Positions 40,655 to 50,451 of a DNA stretch of 64,000 nt are shown piece by piece. The notes beneath the pieces were generated by a model, which made no database searches, had not been told where the DNA came from, and was given only the letters and a program-made list of their open reading frames with translations. Positions within the stretch are counted from its first letter, which is position 1; the number at the start of each line of letters is the position of its first letter. This DNA is from Stentor coeruleus (Eukaryota > Ciliophora > Heterotrichea > Heterotrichida > Stentoridae). The position numbers and the translations under genes are program-made. The stretch covers positions 1-64,000 of the forward strand of contig MPUH01000237.1 in the NCBI GenBank assembly GCA_001970955.1. Direction: 5' to 3'.

Positions 40655-42220
40655 ATGCAAACAGGGCTCAACTCAAGAAAGACTAAAATAATTGTCACAT
40701 TGGGCAAAGCGTCAAGTTCAATCGAAGCCCTTGTTAAACTTTTACAAGCCGGTATCGATGCTGTGAGAATTACAACTCGGTTCCTACAAGGTGAAGAAAG
40801 GGAAAAAGTCCTTAAAAACCTTAGAGAAGCTGAAATCATAGTTGGAAGAAATGTATGTGTTATCCTTAGTTTACGTGAAGGGGATATAAGAATAGGTAAT
40901 GCTAATGCTGGCTGTCAGCTTTCTTTATCTGTTGGTGATGAGATTAGAATTGTAACCAGCAAATATTCAGGTAATGAACCAAACACAATCATGTGTAATA
41001 ATCCTGCTTTCCCTAATATGGTTAGACCAGGTGATAAGCTTCTTGTTGAATTTGGCAAAGCTATTTTCACAGTCACAGAAATCGAAGGTCTTGGATCATT
41101 CACTGAATCTTTTGGGTCATATAATGAAATCCCTTCAGTTATTATTGAACAAGATTCTGGACTTGAACGGTATAAAAGAAGCAAACCTAAGACATTAAAA
41201 GGACAAAAAGTTGTTCATTGTAGAGCTGAAAATGAATGCATATTGGAAAATGGGGAGCCATTGAATTTTTTAAACACAAGTAATTTTGTCTGTAATACTG
41301 TGAATAATGAACTTGAAGATATAAGATTATTAGAATGGGCTGGACCTATGGATATTGATATTATTATATATAAACAAGTTAGAGATAAAGAGGATTTTGA
41401 TGATTTGTTATCATTTGCTACACCTCCTAATGTTAAGAGGTTTGTTGGTATTCAGACAAAAGAAACAGCTGAAAACCCTAAAGTTTATTTGAAATCTTCA
41501 GATGGATGTTCTATTGGCAGAGGGATTTTAGGTGTTGAAACATCTCATTCTGCAGTTTGTAAGCTTCAAAAATCTTTAGTGTCCTTGTGTAATAAAATGG
41601 GCATGCCAGTTTTTATATCAACTCAAGTACTTGAAAGTATGGTTTTTAATGATAAACCATCACGAGCTGAAGTTGTTGATGCTTGTTGTGCTGTTTTAGA
41701 TGGAGTTGATGCACTTATGCTTACTGGAGAAACTGCTTATGGACATTATCCTGAACTAGCAGTTCGTGCTTTACATAAAATATGTGTTGAGGCAGAACAA
41801 TATGTTAATTATGCAGAACAGAGAAGATTAGTATATGAAAGTTTAGCTACACCTCTTAGTCCTATGAATGGGATTTGCTATTTCGCCGCAGAGGCTGTAG
41901 AAAAAGTTGCATCTCAAGCGATTGTATGTTTGACTAGAAGTGGTAAAACTGCAAAGGCTATTTCTAGATTTAAGCCTTCATGTATGGTTGTTGCTATAAC
42001 AGATTCGATTAAGACTTTGAAGTTTTTAAGGGTGGTTAGAGGAGTGTATCCAATTTTTACTGATACTAATCCTGGGAAAGATAATGAAAATGTGGCAATT
42101 GGACTTTGTGTGAAACATGAAATTGTTAAATCTGGAGATGTCGTTGTTTTTGTTGGCAATAAAAAAGACTCGTTTATTGAAGGTACGACTACTAGTTTCA
42201 GGATTATTACGGTGAACTAG
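40655..42220 (+). CDS. Pyruvate-kinase-fold pseudoenzyme, 521 aa
   Basis: Full-length pyruvate kinase architecture: TKIIVTLGKAS at the start, an inserted B domain, STQVLESM, and LMLTGETAYGHYP, then the C domain (SGKTAKAISRFKP). Yet active-site positions are replaced (rabbit M1 numbering). ARMNFSHG has become VRITTRFL (Asn75, Ser77 and His78 lost). ALDTKGPEIR has become ILSLREGDIR (Asp113 and Thr114 lost). SKIEN has become GIQTK (Lys270 and Glu272 lost). ARGDLG has become GRGILG (Asp296 lost). Arg73, Arg120 and Thr328 equivalents remain. Metal and phosphoryl-transfer chemistry should be impossible. The intact frame and good C domain argue for a retained regulatory or structural role, not a pseudogene. 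Confidence 0.87.
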   Translation: MQTGLNSRKTKIIVTLGKASSSIEALVKLLQAGIDAVRITTRFLQGEEREKVLKNLREAEIIVGRNVCVILSLREGDIRIGNANAGCQLSLSVGDEIRIVTSKYSGNEPNTIMCNNPAFPNMVRPGDKLLVEFGKAIFTVTEIEGLGSFTESFGSYNEIPSVIIEQDSGLERYKRSKPKTLKGQKVVHCRAENECILENGEPLNFLNTSNFVCNTVNNELEDIRLLEWAGPMDIDIIIYKQVRDKEDFDDLLSFATPPNVKRFVGIQTKETAENPKVYLKSSDGCSIGRGILGVETSHSAVCKLQKSLVSLCNKMGMPVFISTQVLESMVFNDKPSRAEVVDACCAVLDGVDALMLTGETAYGHYPELAVRALHKICVEAEQYVNYAEQRRLVYESLATPLSPMNGICYFAAEAVEKVASQAIVCLTRSGKTAKAISRFKPSCMVVAITDSIKTLKFLRVVRGVYPIFTDTNPGKDNENVAIGLCVKHEIVKSGDVVVFVGNKKDSFIEGTTTSFRIITVN

Positions 42221-42649
42221 TATAAATTTCTTATGTTTAGATGTCAATTATTAGGCTTTTTGTAGATGTTTTTTTTGGGTTGTGTGAGGAAAGGTAGGAT
42301 TTTATTGAGATTTTAATTTTATGATAGGGCTGGACAACAGCCAAGCGATAATTCCTAACTAAAACTAATACTAATTTCACAGCCTTAAAAAGGTGTATTT
42401 TATTCAACAAAAGCAATATTAAATATAAATCCTCTAGATACATACAATCAAGATATACATTGATTACATAGCTAGTTTTCTGCATATATAATTATAATAT
42501 ATCCCTATTTGCTATAAAAATCATTCTTATAATCGTGACCTTACCAAAATTGCCTCCAAAAATCAATGCAAAACCTTTATCCAAACATTGATATCTTAAT
42601 CAAACCATAATCCTAAATATCTTACATTTTTCCCTGGTGAATAATAAAT
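42221..42649. other. Spacer between same-strand genes
   Basis: The first 130 bases are C-poor, the last 100 are richer in C. A reverse frame at 42237-42485 has no supporting features and is probably chance. Nothing else is seen. Confidence 0.5.
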
Positions 42650-45238
42650 ATGGGAAGACTACCAAGCTTAATAATCCTTCTAGTGTGTCTAATCCTCCCT
42701 TCAGCCTCAAGGCTCGAACAAGGTAAAAGCAATCCATACGATCTTTCCAACATCCTTTACACCACATCAGGAATAACAGCTACAGCAACATATCATCTAG
42801 GAAATCTTCAAAGTGCAAACGAGACCGTGATTACCAAACTTTTTCTCAATATAACCTATGATAACCCACAGCGTATTCGTATAAGAATAACTGATCAACA
42901 AAATACACGTTTTGAAGTGCCATATGATTTTACTAATTATACCATCCAAGGTAATTTAGGTCTTTATAATGTTACAGTAAGCGAAAATCCTATGGGAATT
43001 CAAGTAGTCAGATCATCAGATAATAGAGTGATTTTTAATTTGGATCCATCTTATTGGTTTAGTTATGATGATCAAGATTTACTTTTTACTAGTACTTTTA
43101 ACTATGGGATTAATGTTCTTGGACTTGGGGAAAGGGTATCTTCATTTATACTTCCTACTGGGACTTATACTATGTGGGCAAGAGATAGGCAATCACCTGT
43201 TGATAATGGGCAATCACAAGAAGGGAATATGTATAGTGTACATCCTTTTTATATGATAATTGATGATGAAACCGGTTCTGCTTTTGGAGGACTTTTTTAT
43301 AATGCTAATGCTATGCAAGCTATTGTTGGTCCACAGTCTTTATCTTTTAGGTCAACTGGGGGGATAATTGATTTATGGCTTTTTATTGGCCCAACACCTG
43401 AAGATGTAGTTTTTCAATACCATCAGCTTATGGGCCCACCTGTTGAAGTCCCATATTGGAGTTTAGGATGGCATCAAAGTCGTTGGGGATATAGAAACAT
43501 ATCAATGCTCACACAAATATATGATAATTATACTTTATATGGTTTACCTTTAGATGGATTATGGAATGATATTGATTATATGTCTGCTTTTGAAGATTTT
43601 ATTTATGATCCAGTTAATTATCCTATGAATAATGTTACTCAGCTTGTAGACACTTTATTAGCTACTGGGAAAAATTATATACCCATTGTTGATGCTGGTA
43701 TTGCTCAGAATATAAGTGATCCTTATTATATTAATGGTACAAATCAGGGTATTTGGATTATGAACCCTTATGTTCAGGGTGCACCTTGTGTAGGTAAAGT
43801 CTGGCCTGGTAATGCAACTTTTCTTGACTGGCTCAACCCAGATACTCAAATATATTGGGTTAAAGCTTTAAATACCTTCCAACAACTTGTATCATTTTCA
43901 GGAGTCTGGCTTGATATGAATGAAGTTAGTAACTTTGTTAATGGATGTGTTGGCTACCAAACAACAATTATTAATAACCTTACAATGCCTTGGACCCCAG
44001 GGCAAGATATTAACATTGAGTCTTTGGATGTAGCAGCAACTCATGCAAATGGGGTTACTGAGTATAATATGCATTCTTTATATGGATATCTAGAAAGTAA
44101 AACAGCTGCCCAATATTTTATTCAAAAGCAAACACGTCCTTTTATTTTATCTCGAAGTTCTTTTCCAGGTCATGGTAAATGGGCATCTAAATGGTTAGGT
44201 GATAATTTTTCCCAATGGTCTTATATGGAATATTCTATTACAGGAATTTTCAATTTCGGGATGTTTGGAATCCCCATGATGGGTGCTGATATATGTGGAT
44301 TCCTCGGTAGCACTAACCTAGAATTATGCTCTAGATGGACCCAACTAGGAACAATGTATCCGTTTTCTCGTAATCATAATGAAGATGAATCAATACCTCA
44401 AGAACCTTGGGCATTTGGACCATTATTATTAGAAACCAATAATATGTCAATTCGTAACAAATACATGTTGCAATTATACTTTTATACTCATATGATGAAA
44501 ATCAGCCTTGAAGGTGGTCAGCTTTTCAAACCTGCATATTGGGAATATCCTAATGATATGAATTTATTATACAATGCTACAACTTCTTTTATGTTAGGAA
44601 AAGCTCTTATTGTCCATCCTTGTCTTTGGTATGGAATTACAGGGTCAACATCTTTCTTCCCTGATGATATGTGGTATGACCTTTATACTGGTGAGTATAT
44701 TTTCTTAGATTATGATAACTCAGTTTATTTAAACATGCCTTGGCCTGGGCTTATTAATATTCATGTTGCTCAAGGGTTTATTATTCCTATTGTCGATAAT
44801 TATAATAATGCTATGTCATTAAGAGATACAAGATATTCTAATATCAGCCTTATTATTGTTCAAGGACCTGGGGTTGAAGCTATAGGATCAGTTATTTTTG
44901 ATGATGGAAGCACTTATGGTAATATGGCAAATGGGAATTATTTAGAAGTTGAGTATCAGTTTTTCTCTCATAATAGCACTTTTGACTTTTTGACACTTCA
45001 ACAACTTAGCTATGGGTATTCAAGACAGACAGGTGAATGGCCTTATATTTCTACGTTGATTTTCTATGGATGTACTGCTGCTCCTGAGTCAGTATATAAA
45101 ATTTCTAATGGTATGGTGCAAACTTTTATTCCTGCAAATGTTTATTGGAGCGCTGAAGATATGATTTGCAAGATCTGGCTTAAGAATTATTTACAGCCTG
45201 ATGAAATGGCTACTTTGCTTATCGATTACTTTATCTAA
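42650..45238 (+). CDS. GAA: GH31 alpha-glucosidase (lysosomal/secreted), 862 aa
   Basis: Hydrolyses terminal alpha-1,4-glucose from maltose or glycogen. It starts with a signal peptide (MGRLPSLIILLVCLILPSAS). The N-terminal beta-sandwich ends in LGLGERVSSF. The catalytic barrel carries WNDIDYM, the nucleophile in WLDMNEVSNF (Asp near 421), HGKWASKWLGDN with the acid/base Asp near 514, and MGADICGF. C-terminal beta domains follow. No trefoil domain is evident, unlike mammalian GAA. Many NxS/T sites fit secretion or delivery to food vacuoles. Roughly thirty Trp codons are all TGG, useful evidence on the genetic code. It could also be a sucrase- or neutral-type GH31 member. Confidence 0.9.
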   Translation: MGRLPSLIILLVCLILPSASRLEQGKSNPYDLSNILYTTSGITATATYHLGNLQSANETVITKLFLNITYDNPQRIRIRITDQQNTRFEVPYDFTNYTIQGNLGLYNVTVSENPMGIQVVRSSDNRVIFNLDPSYWFSYDDQDLLFTSTFNYGINVLGLGERVSSFILPTGTYTMWARDRQSPVDNGQSQEGNMYSVHPFYMIIDDETGSAFGGLFYNANAMQAIVGPQSLSFRSTGGIIDLWLFIGPTPEDVVFQYHQLMGPPVEVPYWSLGWHQSRWGYRNISMLTQIYDNYTLYGLPLDGLWNDIDYMSAFEDFIYDPVNYPMNNVTQLVDTLLATGKNYIPIVDAGIAQNISDPYYINGTNQGIWIMNPYVQGAPCVGKVWPGNATFLDWLNPDTQIYWVKALNTFQQLVSFSGVWLDMNEVSNFVNGCVGYQTTIINNLTMPWTPGQDINIESLDVAATHANGVTEYNMHSLYGYLESKTAAQYFIQKQTRPFILSRSSFPGHGKWASKWLGDNFSQWSYMEYSITGIFNFGMFGIPMMGADICGFLGSTNLELCSRWTQLGTMYPFSRNHNEDESIPQEPWAFGPLLLETNNMSIRNKYMLQLYFYTHMMKISLEGGQLFKPAYWEYPNDMNLLYNATTSFMLGKALIVHPCLWYGITGSTSFFPDDMWYDLYTGEYIFLDYDNSVYLNMPWPGLINIHVAQGFIIPIVDNYNNAMSLRDTRYSNISLIIVQGPGVEAIGSVIFDDGSTYGNMANGNYLEVEYQFFSHNSTFDFLTLQQLSYGYSRQTGEWPYISTLIFYGCTAAPESVYKISNGMVQTFIPANVYWSAEDMICKIWLKNYLQPDEMATLLIDYFI

Positions 45239-46067
45239 GTTATTAGAATTAGGCTAGGTTTTTGGTTTATTATTGATGGATAGTCTCAACTTGGGAATTT
45301 TTTATTTAGGAACTTGGTCTGTGAATGGTATGATTGATGTTTTGTTAATCATGAGGTTGAGATTAGTTGCTTTAATTATAGAATTTCTCTTGGTCTTTGG
45401 ATTTAAAAAGCTTGGCGAAATAGATTAAAATAAGGGTTTTATAATAAAATGGTATGTAAAATAAGTACAAAAGTGAAGGGTTTTATTTTTATAAGGAAAG
45501 TAGGAGTTGGTGGATTTTTAGAGTGAAATAAGATTTTTTATAAGGGATTTGGCTAAACTTTGAGTTTTGTTTAACGATAGCAATGCTCAAAACTCAGAAT
45601 GCTCAATTTTTTCTTTATGTTTTTTTTTTAAGATGTAGACTATTCCGACTGTAAAATACTTGTGGGAAAAAATTTCCATTTTATAGGAGGGATGGGTTTA
45701 TTGTCGTGACTTATCCCTAACCCAGCTGGAAAAATGAATTAAAGTCAATTCTTCATGAGCTTTAATTTCAAAAAAAACTCTTTAGGTTTAAGGGCTGATT
45801 TTCTTATACAATAATAGTATTACATAAAATATGATTTTATTGATAACAAGAAAACAGTCATTAAAAAATGCGCATCTAAGAAAATGCTCTAAATCATCAC
45901 CACACAAAATAAAAGAATATACCACTTTTCATCATACTCCAACATAAAATTCAAAAAAAAAATCATCTTTTCTCTGTATTTCCCTCATAAAATTCACCCT
46001 TATCAAAACAACCCTAGAAAACCCTAATTTTTGCCTATCAAACATATAATCTAAAAACTAAACAACC
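45239..46067. other. Convergent spacer with hairpin candidates
   Basis: The left half is C-poor and the right half (45890-46067) is G-poor, as expected between convergent trailers. An 8-bp perfect inverted repeat (GAGTTTTG at 45562-45569 and CAAAACTC at 45588-45595) flanks an 18-base loop. A terminator or small RNA is conceivable, but I see no known RNA family. No protein gene is seen. Confidence 0.4.
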
Positions 46068-46340
46068 CTATCTAACCTTCAAACCACATCTCATGGCAAC
46101 ATTCTCCACCTGCTGCTTCATATCTCTATGCACACCAATATTATAAATCTCAAGCAATCTCTAAATACCTCATACCTTATACTCATCAGTCGATCTAACC
46201 AACAAAGCCAAATCAGTCACAATCTTTGGGTTCTCATCTAAAAATGTCTTGTTTTGTCTAATAAAATCCTTCCACATCGGATTATCCCTAGCTTTCACTG
46301 CATGCTTTTCTATAAAGTAAAACAATCTTAATGAAGCCAT
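46068..46340 (-). CDS. FMC1: FMC1-like mitochondrial assembly factor (one 15-nt intron), 85 aa
   Basis: Exons 46176-46340 and 46068-46160. The start is the first ATG in frame (MASLRLFYFIEK). The small helical protein ends TDEYKRLLEIYNIGVHRDMKQQVENVAMRCGLKVR when read through the junction, in separate pieces TDEYKRLLEIYNIGV and VENVAMRCGLKVR. It resembles the FMC1 family, needed for F1-ATPase assembly, in its Leu-x-Ser...Tyr-x-x-Leu pattern and its closing VGL(K/Q)LP-like motif. Similarity is short, so an LYR-type or other small mitochondrial protein is the alternative. Confidence 0.5.
46161..46175 (-). other. 15-nt intron in the FMC1-like gene
   Basis: Sense sequence GTATGAGGTATTTAG. Removal adds a second exon of 30 codons and completes the C-terminal helix. 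Retention gives an early TAG. Confidence 0.85.
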
Positions 46341-46403
46341 TTTATATATAAAAAACAAAAAAAAAGTCTCTTTGATTATTTTTTTTATATTGTAAGTGTA
46401 TAT

Positions 46404-47189
46404 TTATTTCTTTATTAAAGGTCTAGAATAGAAATTTTTTACTAGAACTTTTGGAGATGGGTTAGCGAATTGGAATGGGTCGCTAAATGGCATGCAAGTA
46501 TTTTCTTCAGCATTAAAAACATCGATTTCATCGTTTGAGGAATTTGCGAATTTATCATTTTTTGTCAATGTGCTGCTACGGTTTTCTTTATGAAAGTTGG
46601 AAACAGGACCGAAATCGTTTTGTTGGTTTTTTTTCTTGAGGATTTTAAGGTCGTTTTCTGTTTTCTGCACTGATAGTTTGAGTTTTTCAGTGTGGGTTTT
46701 TAGTTGTATGAGGTATTCTTCAAGTTTTTCAGTTTCTTGGTCGGATTTTTGGCTTTTAGCTACGAGGGAAGTGTATTTCGTTGCTAGTTTGGCCCGATTT
46801 TCTTTGAGGGTGTCGATATTTTTGGTTAGATAAGCGATTTGGTTTTTGAGTTCAGCAATTTGTTTAAGAGGATTACTAACAGTATTAATGCTAGTAAAAT
46901 GCTTAATCGATGTATCCAAAACCTCTAAAAAGTTGTTTTCATCGTTTTGGAGGTAAGGCTGTATTGCTGAAGAATTCAATGAATCAGGCAATATCAGCTG
47001 TGGTTTGGATTTATAAGGACTATTTTGCTGATATGAACTTACTGGGCTTATTTTCAGATCTGAGTTAGAAAGTGTTCTCCTATGCGCATTTACAGGTTTC
47101 GAATTAGCATCAACTATATTAGAATTCACTCGTCTATGGGATGACTCTTTTTGATAACTTTTTGAGTCAAACACAAATTTAGGCAGCAT
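46404..47189 (-). CDS. Coiled-coil protein, 261 aa
   Basis: The start is the ATG at 47187-47189 (MLPKFVFDSKSY), because the longer frame has only a GTG upstream. The first 100 residues are Ser/Asn-rich with repeated HRR(V/T) motifs (SSHRRVNSN, NAHRRTLSNSD), possible basophilic kinase sites. Residues about 115-205 form a clean heptad coiled coil (IAELKNQIAYLTKNIDTL, LKTHTEKLKLSVQKTEND). The C-terminus is polar. It is not recognised as a named family. Genes on either side are within 65 bases, all on the minus strand. Confidence 0.65.
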   Translation of the reverse strand: MLPKFVFDSKSYQKESSHRRVNSNIVDANSKPVNAHRRTLSNSDLKISPVSSYQQNSPYKSKPQLILPDSLNSSAIQPYLQNDENNFLEVLDTSIKHFTSINTVSNPLKQIAELKNQIAYLTKNIDTLKENRAKLATKYTSLVAKSQKSDQETEKLEEYLIQLKTHTEKLKLSVQKTENDLKILKKKNQQNDFGPVSNFHKENRSSTLTKNDKFANSSNDEIDVFNAEENTCMPFSDPFQFANPSPKVLVKNFYSRPLIKK

Positions 47190-47240
47190 ATTTGATATTA
47201 TAAGCACTAAGATTCTTATATTTATTTAAGAATTATACAA

Positions 47241-47987
47241 TCAGTCCTCTAATTTATTAATTGGAGCGTTTTTTGCTTCAAGTAACAAGTCAATTTCAAA
47301 ATCTTCAAGTGAAGTGATATCGAAAACATCTACTGACAACTCACTGAGCATCCCTTCTGAAACATTGCTCTCTTTCCTTCTTGGAACTTGAATCAATTGT
47401 TGTACCATTGACTCATAATCTTTAACACCTTTGTCATGTTCTTCAGTAAGCTGTCGTAGTCTAATATTTAAATCCTTAACCGTAACTTCAGTTGGGAAAT
47501 CAGAAACCAGCTGCCAGTTATTAAAATGTAGTCTAAAATTTGGGATTTTCGAATTCATACACACTTCAAATGGAAACATGTCGCTATTAAGATAACCTTT
47601 TGCTAAAAAAGCTGTGAAATAAGCAAGCAAAGCTGGTTTTACACCTTGAAATTTGTTTTTAAGAAGTATACTCCAATATATCAATTCAATTTCATTTAGT
47701 AGTAAAGTATTTGAGACATTAGTTACTATTTTATATGTTTCAGAAAATGTTAATTGAAGATGCATTTGCCATTCTTCAGTTAAGCTTTTGAGTATTATTT
47801 GTCTACTATATTGTGTGCCGTAATCATAAAAATCATTTAAAAGATCTTCGTACCTTTTTAATGCTAAAATTTCAGGTGCGCGAATAACAGTAGTTAATTC
47901 TGGGGTCATTTCTGAAGGAGAAAATATAATATCATTTGAATACCTCGTGATTTCTACGTGTAGTCTATTATTATGCCCTTTGTTCAT
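47241..47987 (-). CDS. Unknown helical protein, 248 aa
   Basis: No known domain is recognised. Residues 30-150 are alpha-helical and moderately hydrophobic (NEIELIYWSILLKNKF, PALLAYFTAFLAKGYL) without true membrane segments. The C-terminal third is charged, with a short coil (TVKDLNIRLRQLTEEHDKG) and an acidic end (SVDVFDITSLEDFEIDLLL). It ends in TGA. It lies 51 bases upstream of the coiled-coil gene on the same strand, with no overlap. Confidence 0.6.
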   Translation of the reverse strand: MNKGHNNRLHVEITRYSNDIIFSPSEMTPELTTVIRAPEILALKRYEDLLNDFYDYGTQYSRQIILKSLTEEWQMHLQLTFSETYKIVTNVSNTLLLNEIELIYWSILLKNKFQGVKPALLAYFTAFLAKGYLNSDMFPFEVCMNSKIPNFRLHFNNWQLVSDFPTEVTVKDLNIRLRQLTEEHDKGVKDYESMVQQLIQVPRRKESNVSEGMLSELSVDVFDITSLEDFEIDLLLEAKNAPINKLED

Positions 47988-48422
47988 TATTTATTATGTC
48001 ACTTAGAACTACTGGACTAAGTGCAAAGTAAAATAGTATGCTTAATTTTATGGATATTTTAAGTCATATAAGAATTATGAACTTCTTTTCTAAGAAATGT
48101 GCAAACTGTAACCAGATTCGATTTATGTTTTTCAATATCAATTACCTTTATTACAATAAGGGAGAAGAATTGTAGACTCTTCTCATATTTATGCATTGAA
48201 CTTATTGAATTGACCCTAATTTTCATATCATTTAATCCTTTTTCCTAGAGACTATTTTCCAAATTCCTTGTCAGGATGTTTATTATTCATAAATGACTTA
48301 TAAGTTAGATTGAAAAAACTGGCATAATAATAAAACCATTCAATGCTAGTGAAAATAAAATCACTTGTTTTAAAAAGCTCAAAGTTAAGATTTTTTCTAC
48401 TAAAAAACTACTTTTAGGTTAA
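47988..48422. other. Spacer between minus-strand genes
   Basis: AT-rich. No open frame, repeat or RNA gene is recognised. Confidence 0.6.
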
Positions 48423-48707
48423 CTATTCAGCAGAAGTTGCCAATTTCCTAAGCCTAGTAACATTGTGACGAGCGGCTAAAGCAGCAGGGGTTGTTGGTGT
48501 CCATGCACCTCCAGCTATTGTCTTAGTACATTTCTTGCAATGCCAAATTCCAACAGATTGTCTTTTCATAGCTTGTTTCCCACAAAATGGGCAAACATAA
48601 GTATCATGCTGTGAAATTTCAATTTTCTTAACCATCTTCCTTAGAGAGGCACCATACCTTGTAGCGTATTTCCCAACAATTCCAACCTTCTTGGTACGTT
48701 TCCCCAT
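48423..48707 (-). CDS. RPL37A: Large-subunit ribosomal protein eL43 (RPL37A), 94 aa
   Basis: A small 60S zinc-ribbon protein. It opens [20 protein letters not shown]. Zinc ligands are Cys39 and Cys42 (CPFC) and Cys57 and Cys60 (CKKC), and the protein continues with the usual [12 protein letters not shown] segment. Length (94) is close to the human 92. Ends in TAG. The spacer upstream (48708-48956) is shared with the divergent gene at 48957. Confidence 0.97.
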   Translation of the reverse strand: MGKRTKKVGIVGKYATRYGASLRKMVKKIEISQHDTYVCPFCGKQAMKRQSVGIWHCKKCTKTIAGGAWTPTTPAALAARHNVTRLRKLATSAE

Positions 48708-48956
48708 CCAATAAATATGTCAAAGTAATCAAAAATAACTATGGATTAAGTATTAGTAAAATATATATACACATTTAGAAGCTTTAGAGGTTTTCTTAGG
48801 ATTTAGGAGAAAAATTATATAAAAAAAATGTAATAAGGCTTTGAATTTTATAGAAAAATTAGATGTTGTTATAAAGGTTTTAGATTAAGATTAAGTGTTT
48901 TAAGGATGATTTGTAAAGAAAGAAAATTTTTATGTTGTTTGTAAAATATAATAATA

Positions 48957-49973
48957 ATGAGTGAGTATGAAGAATCGTATTTGGTTTCAAAAGGTAGTTC
49001 TTCAGTTTCTAGGTCGATAAAGCAAACTAGGGTAAGACCAATGTCTTTGCCTTGGGAAGAGGAATCTCTAACTTTTTCTAGAGATAAAGGAGCTATGTTA
49101 TTAAAACTCCAACGCGAAAACATAGAACTACGCAAGAAACTTAAAGAATTTAACACCCACATCAATGAAATAATAAACCAAGTACATCAAAAAAAGCCAA
49201 AAAAAACCTCACCAAAAGTCAGCCCTAAAGAAACCTTAGAAACAGCTTTAAAAAATCTTCAATACTATGAGTAAAATTTATATAGAAAAGAATATCTTCG
49301 GCTTGAAAATCGTCATTCACAGTTAAGTGACCCAAACTACCAACATCAACTAAAATCTCAAGTTGATGAACTAAAACAAAAAGTCCAATCATATGAAAAC
49401 AGACACAAAAAAAACGGAGGAAAGCAAAAAATAAGAGAAAAAGAACTTATAGATGTCTTGGATACAGGGGAAAAGCTTGAACTCCAAAAACAGTTCTCAG
49501 AAATAACAACAGAAATATCATTATATACACAAAGGTATGAAAAACTCAAAGACCTAAACAGTAAAACAGCCCAAAGCTATCAAGACATCTCATCTAACCT
49601 AGCTAGCTTTGAAAGTCAGTATGAAAACCTTAAATCCCTAGAGCCCTTATTAGCTGAAACTGTACAAAACCCAATACAAGAAACTAAAGGTAAAATAGAA
49701 AAAATACATTCAGCCAATTTGGGAAAATTAGAAAGCCAAATCAAACTTCTCAGCATAAAACTTAAAAAACTCAATGAAGAACTAGCATTAAACAAAGAAT
49801 CTGAAAATAAAATAACTTTAGAACTTACTAATAAAACCCAAGAATACAAAAATCTTCAATTACAACTAAATGATTTACAAATAAAATCTATATCAAGTAA
49901 TCATAAACGACTTCAAAGCCAAAATGATTTCCCTGACGAATCTTTTTTTACTACTGAAAATCCATATAACTAA
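48957..49973 (+). CDS. Long coiled-coil protein (one 15-nt intron), 333 aa
   Basis: Exons 48957-49270 and 49286-49973. The first 40 residues are polar, and almost all the rest is coiled coil (KLQRENIELRKKLKEF, LDTGEKLELQKQFSEI, LESQIKLLSIKLKKLNEEL, LTNKTQEYKNLQLQLNDL). A short Lys/Ser/Pro break lies near 80-95. The C-terminus is disordered. No motor, GRIP or other named module was seen. It may be a centriolar, ciliary or golgin-like structural protein. It is divergent from RPL37A with 249 bases between starts. Confidence 0.7.
49271..49285 (+). other. 15-nt intron in the coiled-coil gene
   Basis: GTAAAATTTATATAG, phase 2. Removal joins NLQYYE to KEYLRLENRH and keeps the heptads in register. 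Retention gives TAA. Confidence 0.9.
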
Positions 49974-50451
49974 GCCAAATGTATTTGCATAATATTCAAT
50001 ATGTTCTTATTTAATCATTAAATATGTAAATAATATATCTGACAAGGATTCCTGTAGATAATTCAGAGATTATTAAAAGGCAAACTTGATATACTAATTA
50101 AAACAGTTAACTTAGCTTTCATTTTGCATATATCAATTCTATTTCAATCTTAATAATATTCCCCAATATTTAAATAATTTAAACTATAATTTCAAAAACT
50201 AAATCCTAGCATCATTATAAAATAACTTACTATTCTATATTGTGTTTTATTTCCTATCTTGTGGAATTTTACTTTTTATAAACAGTTAAAACTTATCTTT
50301 ATTTGTTAAATCATATAAATCTTTATCAAAATATGCATATATTATCATAATTATAAACAGAAAATTCATAAAAAAAGTTTTTGTATCAGAAACTTAAGAT
50401 AATAATAAAGTGTATTTAATTCATTTTCGATTAATAGTAAATTATAATTTA
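49974..50451. other. Spacer between same-strand genes
   Basis: AT-rich. No gene, repeat or RNA is recognised. Confidence 0.6.

Noticed and set aside
42237-42485. 82-codon reverse frame between the pyruvate-kinase-like and glucosidase genes
   Set aside because: No domain, no supporting context, and composition of random AT-rich DNA.
42650-45238. Blepharisma-type code with UGA read as Trp
   Set aside because: The alpha-glucosidase alone has about thirty Trp codons, all TGG, with no in-frame TGA. Four genes (24127, 32075, 37562 and 47241 ends) stop at TGA. The standard code fits.
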